Assembly (NCBI GenBank): GCA_034437035.1
Contig: DAOTUI010000303.1
Coordinates: forward strand, 1 to 22,744
Reading direction: 5' to 3'
DNA length: 22,744 nucleotides
Source: CAKZQX01 sp034437035
GTDB taxonomy: Bacteria > Chloroflexota > Chloroflexia > Chloroflexales > Chloroflexaceae
Shown here: positions 8,949-16,247 of the stretch, in pieces
How the letters are laid out: each line of letters starts with the position of its first letter
Numbering within the stretch: position 1 is the first letter of the stretch
Notes under the pieces: generated by a model
The model's database searches: none
What the model was told of the DNA's origin: nothing
The model's input: only the letters and a program-made list of their open reading frames with translations
Made by a program: the position numbers and the translations under genes

Positions 8949-9529
8949 GGAACACCAGCATTATGTCAACTAACATCACGTCCGAACGCCCCGATACCGC
9001 CGATGCGCTGTTACTAATTGCGGAGTTGGAAGCCTATCTCGACCCGCTCTATCCGCCTGCGAGCCGTCACGGGTTGAGCGTTGAACGGTTGCTGGCCGAG
9101 GCGGTGGCATTCTTCGTGTTGCGCTATAATGGAACAGCCGCCGGTTGTGCCGGTATTAAACTGGTCGGCAGTGCGTATGGGGAAGTCAAGCGCATGTATG
9201 TGCGTCCACAGTTTCGCAGGTTCGGGTTGGGGAAGCTGCTGCTCAACCATCTGGCGAGCCATGCGCGAAACCATGGTGTCGGTTGCCTGCGCCTGGAAAC
9301 CGGCATTTTCCAGACAGAAGCGATTGCGCTATACGAACGCGTGGGCTTCAGGCGCATTCCCCCGTTTGGAAACTACCCGGAAGACCCGCTTAGTCTCTTT
9401 TATGAGAAGCTAATCGAAGGTGATACAACTCATGAAGAATGTCCCCCTACCACGTCTGGACAAGCATCCCCAACTCAGGACACACCTGCTGCAATATTGC
9501 CGACTACAGCCGGGCGATGTCTGGATTGA
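8945..9529 (+). CDS. GNAT-family N-acetyltransferase with out-of-place C-terminal tail
   Basis: A 194-residue protein with a GNAT fold. The acetyl-CoA pyrophosphate loop is RRFGLGK (91-97), preceded by VKRMYVRPQF and followed by LRLETGIFQTEAIALYERVGF. This subgroup transfers acetyl groups to small amines or amino acids; the substrate is unknown. The fold should end near FYEKLIEG (about 152-159). The remaining 35 residues, Pro/Thr-rich, are read from DNA that also encodes the start of the methyltransferase in another frame. The ancestral stop has probably been lost. The ATG at 8945 overlaps the AlkD stop; ATG 8963 is an alternative start. Confidence 0.87.
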   Translation: MRNTSIMSTNITSERPDTADALLLIAELEAYLDPLYPPASRHGLSVERLLAEAVAFFVLRYNGTAAGCAGIKLVGSAYGEVKRMYVRPQFRRFGLGKLLLNHLASHARNHGVGCLRLETGIFQTEAIALYERVGFRRIPPFGNYPEDPLSLFYEKLIEGDTTHEECPPTTSGQASPTQDTPAAILPTTAGRCLD

Positions 9530-10436
9530 TCCGGACGGCCGGCACCGGGTTGGCTGCCTGGATGCGGCAAGCATGGCGGATACCCGGCGGCTTATGCAGG
9601 ACGACGCGGCGACGCTGGCGATCCATGATCCGCCCTATAACCTGGTTGCCTTTGAACAGAAGGAACTTGATGACTATATCGCCTGGTGTCACCAGTGGGT
9701 TGATTGCACCGCTCATGCATTATGCAAAGACGGCGCGCTCTATGTGTGGCTGGGCGCGGATCAGACGGCCGGGTTTCAGCCCCTGCCGGACTTTATGCTG
9801 ATGATGCGGACTACTCCTTTTACCGCGCGGAGCTACATCACGATGCGCAATCAGCGGGGCTATGGCATACAGAAAAACTGGATGGCCGTACGGCAAGAGC
9901 TTGTATACTACACCAGAGGTACACCCTGTTTCAATGTCGAAGCTGAGTACACCGATATTCCGAAAATCCTGCGCGGCTACTATAAAAAAGTCAATGGGAA
10001 AGTAACCGAGAATCTTGAACGCGGGAAATCGGAGCATATCCGCGCCGGCAATGTCTGGGTGGATATTCAACAGGTTTTCTATCGTATGGAAGAGAATGTT
10101 AATGGATGCTATGCGCAAAAACCACTGAAGAGTATCGAACGCATTATCAGGGCAAGTTCTCAACCGGATGATATCGTTCTGGACTTTTTCTGTCATTCGG
10201 GGGCAACGCTGCTGGCGGCGGACATGCTTGGTCGCAGATGTTACACGCTGGATATTGACCCGATCTACTGTGAAATTGCCATACGCCGGCTTGAGCGCTT
10301 CCGCCGGACCCACAAAACCGGATGGCAGAACAGCAATCCGTTTGAGCGGGAGCTAACTACAGACAAAACACTCCAAACGATGCTGAACATAGAAGAGGAC
10401 GAGCCAGTTGTCATGCAGACTCTCGTTGATCAGTGA
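9432..10436 (+). CDS. Beta-class DNA methyltransferase (N4-cytosine or N6-adenine), solitary
   Basis: A 334-residue S-adenosylmethionine-dependent DNA methyltransferase. Catalytic motif IV, DPPYN (66-70), comes before the AdoMet-binding motif I, DFFCHSG (251-257), and DIDP (274-277), the order that defines the beta class. DPPY enzymes modify an exocyclic amino group, and this motif alone does not separate adenine from cytosine N4. The middle region (about 110-230) should hold target recognition. The start is ATG 9432, with GAAGGTGAT about 8 bases upstream; a GTG at 9420 is in frame. The gene overlaps the GNAT gene by 98 bases. No restriction endonuclease lies beside it, so it may be an orphan regulatory or phage-type methylase. 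Confidence 0.92.
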   Translation: MKNVPLPRLDKHPQLRTHLLQYCRLQPGDVWIDPDGRHRVGCLDAASMADTRRLMQDDAATLAIHDPPYNLVAFEQKELDDYIAWCHQWVDCTAHALCKDGALYVWLGADQTAGFQPLPDFMLMMRTTPFTARSYITMRNQRGYGIQKNWMAVRQELVYYTRGTPCFNVEAEYTDIPKILRGYYKKVNGKVTENLERGKSEHIRAGNVWVDIQQVFYRMEENVNGCYAQKPLKSIERIIRASSQPDDIVLDFFCHSGATLLAADMLGRRCYTLDIDPIYCEIAIRRLERFRRTHKTGWQNSNPFERELTTDKTLQTMLNIEEDEPVVMQTLVDQ

Positions 10437-10497
10437 TCCCGTTCAGCACCTCTGCGTTCACTGTGTCCTCTGTGGCTATCAAAACAGATCGATATGA

Positions 10498-10536
10498 TCA
10501 CCCCTCCCGCATGTTTCACACACGCGGGAGGGGTGA
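10498..10536. terminator. Hairpin between convergent methyltransferase and spondin genes
   Basis: TCACCCCTCCCGC (10498-10510) pairs perfectly with GCGGGAGGGGTGA (10524-10536) around a 13-nt loop. The 13-bp GC-rich stem lies midway between two converging genes, the right place for a bidirectional terminator. There is no long T tract on either side. Confidence 0.65.
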
Positions 10537-10559
10537 GATTGGAACTTGTCTAACTACAA

Positions 10560-13500
10560 CTACCGCAAAACCAGGGGCAGGTAGATGATCTGGCCGGAAC
10601 CGGCGGCCGGCGTGAAGTTGTAGGCCGCCACGCCCTGTGCACCGGGGGTAATCCCCAGGAGGTTCACTGCGTTGCTCAATGACTCCACGCTGCCGTCGCT
10701 CAGGTCAACTTCGTACGAGGTTACGGCACCCCGGGCCGGGTTCAGGACATAGATATAGTTGTCGATCAACGCCATGTCGGTGGGAGCCGCGCCCGAAGCG
10801 GTCGTGAATGCCTGCGCTTCCAGGAGCGTCAGGCTGCCGTCCGGGTTGACCCGGTAGCTGGAGACGCTGTCGCCGGCGGTGTTGGAAACATAGATGTAGT
10901 CCTCCACACCGACGATCCAGCAGGACGCCGGTTCGCCGCTGGGCACCGATGCGCTAATCACCTGCAGGCTGCCGTCCGGGTTGAGCTGGTAGGACGAAAC
11001 CGCGCCACCGGGAGCTTCGGGCACAGCCAGGGTATCCGCGTCGGTGAAGAGGAACGAGAAGGGCAGATCGCCCGCCGAGGAACTGGTCACCGGGTTGGTG
11101 GCCGGCAGACCGCTGCTGTCAACACTGAAGACATGGATCTCATTTGAGCCACCTTCGGTGATGACCAGCCACTGCCCATCGGGGCTGAACGAAACCTGCG
11201 ATGGTGCCAGTACGGTGTTGGGCGGACTACTGTTGCCGGTCTCCAGCGAGCGGGTGGAGTCGGGCAGCGGTGTCAGGCTACCATTCGCGCCGATGCTGAA
11301 GCCGCTGATGTTGCCTGCGCCGCCCACGTTCAGCACATAGAGCCAGTTGTTGTAGGCCGTCAGGCTGACCGGGTAATCCCCGCCCGATGGCACCGTACTC
11401 ACACGGGTCAAACCGTCGCGGCTGATGCGGAACGAGGTGATCTCGTCACTGCCCGCGTTGACCACAAACAGCCAGTCGTTGTAGACAATCAGCGAGTCCT
11501 GCGAGCCGAGCGGATCATTGGCCGAGGTCAGGCCCGCGCCGGAGCCCGCGCCGTCCGTGGGGAAGGCCTGGAAGTAGGTCAGTCGGCCATCGTCGCCCCG
11601 GTTGTACATCACCACTTCGTTGCCTGCCGGATCGTTGGTGGCGGCAAACACCGCACCCGGCCCGGTGACATCGATCTGCGGAATGAGCGTGGCGCGTAGC
11701 ACGTCAGTCAGTGGCGCGTAGTCCCAGACCGGATCGGGGTTGGCGTCGTTGAGAATGCGCACCGTGCCGTCGCCCTCATCCGCGCCGGTGTCGGGGCCGG
11801 CCTGCCGGGGAGCCTGATCCGGCCCGGCCGCGCCCGCCTGGTTGCGCTCGGTGCCGGCGTCCCAGGCGATGAACCTCGCGGTGATGTCGGCATTGATCTG
11901 CTGCTGCGTACGGGGGCTGCCGTCGTCGTTCAGCAGCTTAATGCCCTCCGGGAAGAATGCCATAAAGGTATCGTTCGACGGCACGATCATCGAGGCCAGG
12001 CTCAGATAGGGATAGGTCGTGGTCGGCGTAACGGTAAAGGCAAACTCCCCGCCCGCGCCGATACCACCGCTGCCTTCAACCGCAGCCGTCCCGACGCCAT
12101 TGCCAATAAAGGTGGACAGGGCATCGGCCAGGGGCTGGGCATTGCCGTCTTCGGCCAGGCGCTCCAGCCCCTGGGAAGCCGGCTCCCCGATCTGGAACAG
12201 ACTGACCCGCTCGTCGTGCGTGGCCCACGCTACCGGCGTCAGTATGCCGTTGTAGGGCGTGGTATCACTGGTGTTGCGCAGCGTGACGCTGAAGGTTGTA
12301 CCGCTAACCAGTTCGATAGACAGGTCGGTAAAGCCGCCACCATTGCCCCCGGCCAGATCATTGGTAGCGTCGGCATAGCGGCGCACACTGCCATTCTCCG
12401 CGTCGCCGGTACCCATGCTGCGCAGCGGCTGATTGGGACCGGCACCCGGAACCTCGTTCTCTTCGGTGCCGGCATCCCACACCGCCAGTTCGCGCCGGAT
12501 GTCGGCCTGAATATCGGCGACGGAGCGGGATACACCGCGCGCGTTGAGCAGCGCGATACCCTCCGGATCGAAGGCCAGGAACGCATCATTCGACTCGACC
12601 ACCATCGTTGCCAGCGACAGGTAGGGATAGGCGGGCGTCGGCGTGACGCTGAACTGGTAGCTCTCACCGGGGAAGGCCGGTCCAGCGCCCGCCGCGCCAA
12701 CCTCACCCGTGCCGGTCACGCCGGTGTGCTCGCTCACCAGACCACTGGGCGGGCCATCTTCCGCCAGCAACTCCAGCCCGGCACTCGCCGGCTGATCAAT
12801 CTCGAAGAAGGTCCAGGCGCTGTTGTGGGTGGCATAGAAAACCGGGGCAATCGGCGTTGTGATCGCGCGCGTACCGGAAATATTCTCGACAGTGATAGTA
12901 AAGGTGCCACCCGCCTCAACCACATTGATATCGGCGATCTGGCTGGGGCGGGGCAGGCCGCGCGTGGTGTTGGTGAAGCCCACAACCACACCCTCCGCCG
13001 CACCGGTATCCGGGGCGGGCTGACGCGGAGCCTGGTTCGGCCCCATACCGGGGACTTCATTCACCTCCGAGCCGACATCCCAGAAAGGCAGTTCCTCGGT
13101 GATGTCGCGCGCGGGCAGCGGGTTGCCGCCGGCGTCGAACAGGTCGATCCCGGCACCCACCGGCCCGGCAAAGATATCGTTCGTCTGTACCAGCATGGTC
13201 GCCAGCGAGAGCTGTTCGTCGGGGGAAGCACTGAAGGTAAACTCATACGTCTCGCCGGGCAGCAGCGGCGCGCGTCCGGATGCGCCCACCGGCGTGTCGA
13301 AGATACCGCTGGACTGAATACCGCTCTGGCTCGCAATCGCTGCCGCCAGCGGGTCGGGATTGCCGTCCTCGGCGATTGCGGCCAGGCCGTTGCCGCGATC
13401 CGGCTGATTCACGGTGAAGAAGGGATTCGGCTGGTCATGGACGGCCCAGACACCGGGTGAGAATGGACCGGGCAGGGCGCTGTTGTCCGAGATGTTCTCC

Positions 13501-13631
13501 AGGCGGACGGTAAAGGTTGTTGGGCCGGGTTGTGCATGCAGGGCGATGGGTTGCACACCACCACCAACCGACACGAATGTCAATCCAAGCATGATCACAA
13601 CGGCAAGAATTCCACCAACGCGTTTGTTCAT
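10560..13631 (-). CDS. Secreted triple-spondin-domain protein with lactonase-like beta-propeller
   Basis: A 1023-residue exported protein. A signal peptide (about 1-33, likely cut after LHA) is followed by three tandem spondin_N-type domains at about 38-218, 242-416 and 444-625. Each repeats the pattern (V/A)xATH or AVHD, then LxxAEDG, then LSLAxMxVxxND, then (F/V/A)WD(V/A)GxE and GPNQ or GPDQ. Residues about 655-1008 form repeated blades (YxWLYVLNxG, SxYxxNPDGSL) typical of the YVTN/6-phosphogluconolactonase-like propeller. The last eight residues are IYLPLVLR, a terminal tag I associate with Chloroflexota exported proteins. A surface adhesive or matrix role is plausible but inferred. Enzymatic lactonase activity should not be assumed. 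The start has AAGGAAGGATC upstream. The gene stands alone. Confidence 0.88.
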   Translation of the reverse strand: MNKRVGGILAVVIMLGLTFVSVGGGVQPIALHAQPGPTTFTVRLENISDNSALPGPFSPGVWAVHDQPNPFFTVNQPDRGNGLAAIAEDGNPDPLAAAIASQSGIQSSGIFDTPVGASGRAPLLPGETYEFTFSASPDEQLSLATMLVQTNDIFAGPVGAGIDLFDAGGNPLPARDITEELPFWDVGSEVNEVPGMGPNQAPRQPAPDTGAAEGVVVGFTNTTRGLPRPSQIADINVVEAGGTFTITVENISGTRAITTPIAPVFYATHNSAWTFFEIDQPASAGLELLAEDGPPSGLVSEHTGVTGTGEVGAAGAGPAFPGESYQFSVTPTPAYPYLSLATMVVESNDAFLAFDPEGIALLNARGVSRSVADIQADIRRELAVWDAGTEENEVPGAGPNQPLRSMGTGDAENGSVRRYADATNDLAGGNGGGFTDLSIELVSGTTFSVTLRNTSDTTPYNGILTPVAWATHDERVSLFQIGEPASQGLERLAEDGNAQPLADALSTFIGNGVGTAAVEGSGGIGAGGEFAFTVTPTTTYPYLSLASMIVPSNDTFMAFFPEGIKLLNDDGSPRTQQQINADITARFIAWDAGTERNQAGAAGPDQAPRQAGPDTGADEGDGTVRILNDANPDPVWDYAPLTDVLRATLIPQIDVTGPGAVFAATNDPAGNEVVMYNRGDDGRLTYFQAFPTDGAGSGAGLTSANDPLGSQDSLIVYNDWLFVVNAGSDEITSFRISRDGLTRVSTVPSGGDYPVSLTAYNNWLYVLNVGGAGNISGFSIGANGSLTPLPDSTRSLETGNSSPPNTVLAPSQVSFSPDGQWLVITEGGSNEIHVFSVDSSGLPATNPVTSSSAGDLPFSFLFTDADTLAVPEAPGGAVSSYQLNPDGSLQVISASVPSGEPASCWIVGVEDYIYVSNTAGDSVSSYRVNPDGSLTLLEAQAFTTASGAAPTDMALIDNYIYVLNPARGAVTSYEVDLSDGSVESLSNAVNLLGITPGAQGVAAYNFTPAAGSGQIIYLPLVLR

Positions 13632-13782
13632 ACAGGTAGATCCTTCCTTAAACTATACCAGTGCGTAGAACAATCACCGAGCCCGCTCGGGTACACAACC
13701 GGCGCATACGCCGCGTTCTGCACCGAAATGTGTGACTGCTCACAATGGATTGTAGGGAAGGAGCCGGCAGAAAACACTCCCT

Positions 13783-13863
13783 CACGGTGATAGTTGGGGT
13801 GGTAGTCCGAACGGTCATGCCGTGATAGTCATGCGTGGCGGGGTGACTATCACGGCGTGATAG
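13783..13863. promoter_or_regulatory. Cluster of GTGATAG motifs and nested inverted repeats
   Basis: In the 452-bp gap between the divergent spondin and HD genes, GTGATAG occurs four times in about 80 bases in both orientations (13783-13793, 13821-13828, 13847-13854 reversed, 13856-13863). GCCGTGATAGTCA (13819-13831) pairs perfectly with TGACTATCACGGC (13844-13856). TATCACG-G-CGTGATA (13848-13862) is a perfect odd palindrome. This looks like regulator operators or a stable hairpin. The rest of the gap shows no convincing promoter to me. Confidence 0.4.
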
Positions 13864-14083
13864 GACGTGACGAAGGGAAAGACGGTTTCCAGGCGAGGAT
13901 GGACGCACACCTGTGTCATGGACGTGGTATCATTTCTCCCTGGTAGCATTCGACCGAAGCCGGGGATCGGGTTTAGCGATATCCGGACTGACTTTCATGC
14001 TCAATGTTCATCAGTGGGGTCCGCGTTCGTTAATGTTATGTGCGAACTGTTATCGTTCTGAAAGAAGAGGGGAGATCGGGAAA

Positions 14084-14683
14084 ATGGATCGTCTTACACA
14101 ACAGATCCAGTTCATCATTGAGATCGACAAGCTCAAGCAGATCATCCGGCAGTCCTATCTTATGGATGCAACACGTCATGAGAACTCCGCCGAGCATAGC
14201 TGGCATCTGGCGATGATGGCAATGCTCCTGGCCGAGCATGCGAACGAACCAGTTGATCCGTTCCGCGTGCTGAAGATGGTCGTGATCCACGATATTGTCG
14301 AGATCGATTCCGGGGACGTGGACTATTATGATAAAACGGCCGCGCAGAGCAAACCACAACGTGAACAGGCGGCGGCGGATCGGCTTTTTGGGATGCTGCC
14401 CGCAGACCAGGCCCGGGAATTGCGCGAACTCTGGGAGGAGTTTGAAGCCAAACAGACCGCCGAAGCCCGGTTTGCCACCGCCCTGGATCGGCTGATACCC
14501 CTGTTGCATAACTTCCATACGCAGGGTCAATCCTGGCACGAGCGCCGAATCACCGGCGACCGGGTGTTGTTGTTATGCGATGCCATTGCGCCCGGATCGG
14601 TTGCGCTCAGCGAGTTGGCCCGGACCCTGATCAACGATGCGATGGGGCGGGGCTATCTGGCACCGCCTCCAGACGGTGAATAG
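14084..14683 (+). CDS. HD-domain hydrolase (YfbR/HDDC2-like nucleotidase)
   Basis: A 199-residue metal-dependent HD-superfamily protein. The metal ligands appear as His38 in AEHSWH, His69-Asp70 in VVIHD, and a downstream Asp in the second half. EIDSGD (73-78) follows the HD pair, as in the YfbR/HDDC2 group, whose members dephosphorylate deoxynucleoside 5'-monophosphates. The family assignment is good; substrate preference is inferred. The reading frame is open upstream to 13913, but ATG 14084 is preceded by GAGGGGAGA at a reasonable distance, and the protein then begins as relatives do. It ends before a strong terminator, so it is probably monocistronic. Confidence 0.88.
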   Translation: MDRLTQQIQFIIEIDKLKQIIRQSYLMDATRHENSAEHSWHLAMMAMLLAEHANEPVDPFRVLKMVVIHDIVEIDSGDVDYYDKTAAQSKPQREQAAADRLFGMLPADQARELRELWEEFEAKQTAEARFATALDRLIPLLHNFHTQGQSWHERRITGDRVLLLCDAIAPGSVALSELARTLINDAMGRGYLAPPPDGE

Positions 14684-14706
14684 ATACGTTGTAGTTCCTC
14701 ACGGCG

Positions 14707-14778
14707 AAGAGGCACACTCGAACTGTCGTTCAGGGGTGCCTCTTTGTGTTTTTTACCGATTTTCTTTCGGTTTTTTTT
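14707..14778 (+). terminator. Two tandem intrinsic terminators after the HD gene
   Basis: AAGAGGCAC (14707-14715) pairs with GTGCCTCTT (14736-14744), followed by a T-rich run. A second hairpin, ACCGA/TCGGT (14755-14759 with 14667+100 to 14771, that is 14767-14771), runs into eight consecutive T. Both end plus-strand transcription from the HD gene. The second T tract adjoins the -35 box of the next promoter. Confidence 0.72.
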
Positions 14779-14806
14779 GCAAAAAGATATCAGGATCGGG
14801 TATGAT
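14777..14806 (+). promoter_or_regulatory. Promoter TTGCAA-18-TATGAT
   Basis: A -35 box TTGCAA (14777-14782) and a -10 box TATGAT (14801-14806) are 18 bases apart. It points at the truncated SDR-like start at 14873. ATGATACTG (14802-14810) is the exact inverse of CAGTATCAT (14866-14874), so the transcript's start region could pair with its own start codon. Confidence 0.45.
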
Positions 14807-14872
14807 ACTGTGCGTGTGCCGGATACAGGATATGAAAACATCGGCAATCGTCCGAATCAAGCAGACAGTATC

Positions 14873-14962
14873 ATGACTGACATGCCGGCAGGAAAAGTAG
14901 CGCTCGTCATTGGCGGTGCGGAAGCAGCCAGATCTTTTTCACAAAAAATTTACACAAACTAA
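14873..14962 (+). pseudogene. Start of a short-chain dehydrogenase-like gene, cut by repeat U8
   Basis: The first 16 or so residues read MTDMPAGKVALVIGGAEAA, like the N-terminus and first beta-strand/glycine turn of an SDR enzyme. The frame then runs into repeat U8 and stops at 14962, giving 29 residues. No further SDR sequence follows, and the TGxxxGIG nucleotide-binding motif is not completed. This looks like a gene fossil carrying its own promoter. The resemblance rests on a short stretch and could be chance. Confidence 0.3.
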
Positions 14963-15000
14963 TCAAACGTCCTATTTGGACACCCACCGCGGAACGCGTG
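14914..15000 (+). repeat. Partial palindromic element U8
   Basis: From GCGGAAG onward the sequence follows the element family. CAGATCTTTTT matches U3, and a single 22-nt core arm (14934-14955) differs from U2's arm at only three positions. A right part around CAAACGTCC...TTTGGA aligns with U3's right flank (CAAACGCCTGGTTTGGA). The right end ACCGCGGAACGCGTG (14986-15000) is a decayed terminal repeat. The left terminal repeat, the inner TACCATGCTGCCG shell and the second core arm are missing. Confidence 0.6.
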
Positions 15001-15029
15001 TCAATAATCATTAGAGGATAATGAGAAGC

Positions 15030-15059
15030 TTGCCGAAGCTGCCGAAGATCGAGTATGAT
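15030..15059 (+). promoter_or_regulatory. Candidate promoter TTGCCG-18-TATGAT for the YitT-family gene
   Basis: TTGCCG (15030-15035) and TATGAT (15054-15059) are separated by 18 bases, the same spacing and -10 box as the promoter at 14777. Transcription would start near 15066, leaving a leader of about 168 nt before the YitT-family start. Confidence 0.5.
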
Positions 15060-15151
15060 TCGCGGGTAAGCTCATCGCACCGTTTGCCTGGCCGGGTATG
15101 GCCCCCGGCACACCGATGATATGCATGCCGTTACTATTCCATATGTCATTG

Positions 15152-15182
15152 CCGTTTTCCTGAATACGGGAAAGCGGTTTTT
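15152..15182 (+). terminator. Intrinsic terminator inside the YitT-family gene's leader
   Basis: CCGTTTTCC (15152-15160) pairs with GGAAAGCGG (15169-15177) through nine pairs, including one G-U. It is followed at once by TTTTTC. The hairpin lies downstream of the promoter at 15030 and about 50 bases before the start codon at 15234. It therefore would stop leader transcripts unless antiterminated. It could instead simply end a short upstream transcript. Confidence 0.6.
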
Positions 15183-15233
15183 CTTTGTTCCGGTTCTCAA
15201 CTCATCTTTCACTCGTTCACGAGGGAGGTTCGT

Positions 15234-16154
15234 ATGCACGCACAACGACAGTTGTTCTGGACAGACTTGCTGAAACATCTGAGTATCGGCAACCTCTGGC
15301 AGGTTTCCATCTGGTCATTTATGATTGCACTGGGAGCCACAATTGCTGCACTGGGCTATAGTCTCTTCCAGGTGCCTTTCAACATTGCTGCCGGTGGTCT
15401 GATGGGTATTGGCATCATTGTTAACTACTTTACAGGGTTTCCGGTGGGAATACTCTACTTTATCTTGAATCTGCCGCTCTTGATTATCGGGTTTCTCTTC
15501 CTGGGTCGCTGGCGCTTTCTGCTCTCGACGTTACTGGCCGTCGTCGTCTTCTCAATAACCGCTGATCTCTTCACCGTCTATATGCCCACGATCATGGAGG
15601 AGTTTCCGATCACGAATGATATGTTGTTGAGTGCTGTCTATGCAGGTATGGTTGGTGGGATCGGGAATGGATTGGTGTATCGCGCCAGTGGCACGCTCGG
15701 CGGTACTGCCGTGGTGGGGCGGATTATTCAGCGCCATACGGGGTTTCCCCTCAGCCAGATCTTTCTCTACACGGATACCACTATTATTGTCGCCGCCGGT
15801 ATTGTCTTTGGGTGGGAACTGGCCCTGCATGCGATGTTGACACTCTTTCTTGGAGGATTAGCCAGCGACTTTACGCTGGAAGGACCAAGCGCTGTGCGTA
15901 CCGCAACAATCATTACGGATCAGCCGTTGGAGTTGACCCAGGCACTTATGACGAACATGCACCGGGGCGTCAGTCAGTGGCCGATTACCGGCGGGTATAC
16001 CGGGAATACGCATTTTATGCTGATGTGTACGATCTACCGTTCGCAGGTTGGCGAGGTAAAGCAACTGGTCAACTCGATTGACCCCCACGCCTTTGTCGTC
16101 ATTGGCACCGCGCAGCAGGCAATGGGAGCCAGCAAGGCCTCCCTGCGCCGATGA
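15234..16154 (+). CDS. YitT-family membrane protein (DUF161 + DUF2179)
   Basis: The 306-residue protein has five or six hydrophobic segments between about residues 25 and 205. They include glycine-rich NIAAGGLMGIGIIVNYFTG and YRASGTLGGTAVVGRI, which are typical of YitT-family membrane proteins. A soluble C-terminal DUF2179-type domain (about 222-295) follows, with ATIITDQPLELTQALM and ALVNSID-like elements. The transported compound is unknown. The start is ATG 15234, preceded by GAGGGAGG about 6 bases upstream. It is monocistronic: a leader with a terminator precedes it and a 15-bp perfect hairpin follows it. Confidence 0.93.
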   Translation: MHAQRQLFWTDLLKHLSIGNLWQVSIWSFMIALGATIAALGYSLFQVPFNIAAGGLMGIGIIVNYFTGFPVGILYFILNLPLLIIGFLFLGRWRFLLSTLLAVVVFSITADLFTVYMPTIMEEFPITNDMLLSAVYAGMVGGIGNGLVYRASGTLGGTAVVGRIIQRHTGFPLSQIFLYTDTTIIVAAGIVFGWELALHAMLTLFLGGLASDFTLEGPSAVRTATIITDQPLELTQALMTNMHRGVSQWPITGGYTGNTHFMLMCTIYRSQVGEVKQLVNSIDPHAFVVIGTAQQAMGASKASLRR

Positions 16155-16174
16155 GTTGTCTCCCCGATCCAACA

Positions 16175-16205
16175 ACCGACAGCCGCTCAGTGAGCGGCTG
16201 TCGGT
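16175..16205 (+). terminator. Perfect 15-bp hairpin after the YitT-family gene
   Basis: The arm at 16175-16189 (ACCGACAGCCGCTCA) pairs without mismatch with 16191-16205 around a single central base, 20 bases past the stop. In practice the loop would open by one or two pairs. There is no T tract, so termination could need Rho or the hairpin may mainly protect the 3' end. Confidence 0.6.
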
Positions 16206-16247
16206 GCAGAAGCGGTCTATTCGTTGTGTATGCAGTTGCCGGTTGGC

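Noticed and set aside
9420..10560. A restriction-modification system around the methyltransferase
   Set aside because: Neighbouring genes are AlkD, GNAT and a secreted spondin protein; no endonuclease-like frame is found.
12216..13460. 414-codon plus-strand open frame opposite the spondin gene
   Set aside because: The minus-strand protein has clear repeated domains and a signal peptide. The plus frame has no recognisable domain and follows from GC-rich codon use.
13913..14083. N-terminal extension of the HD-domain protein
   Set aside because: The upstream frame is open, but it has no ribosome-binding site and does not look like family sequence; ATG 14084 has a good one.
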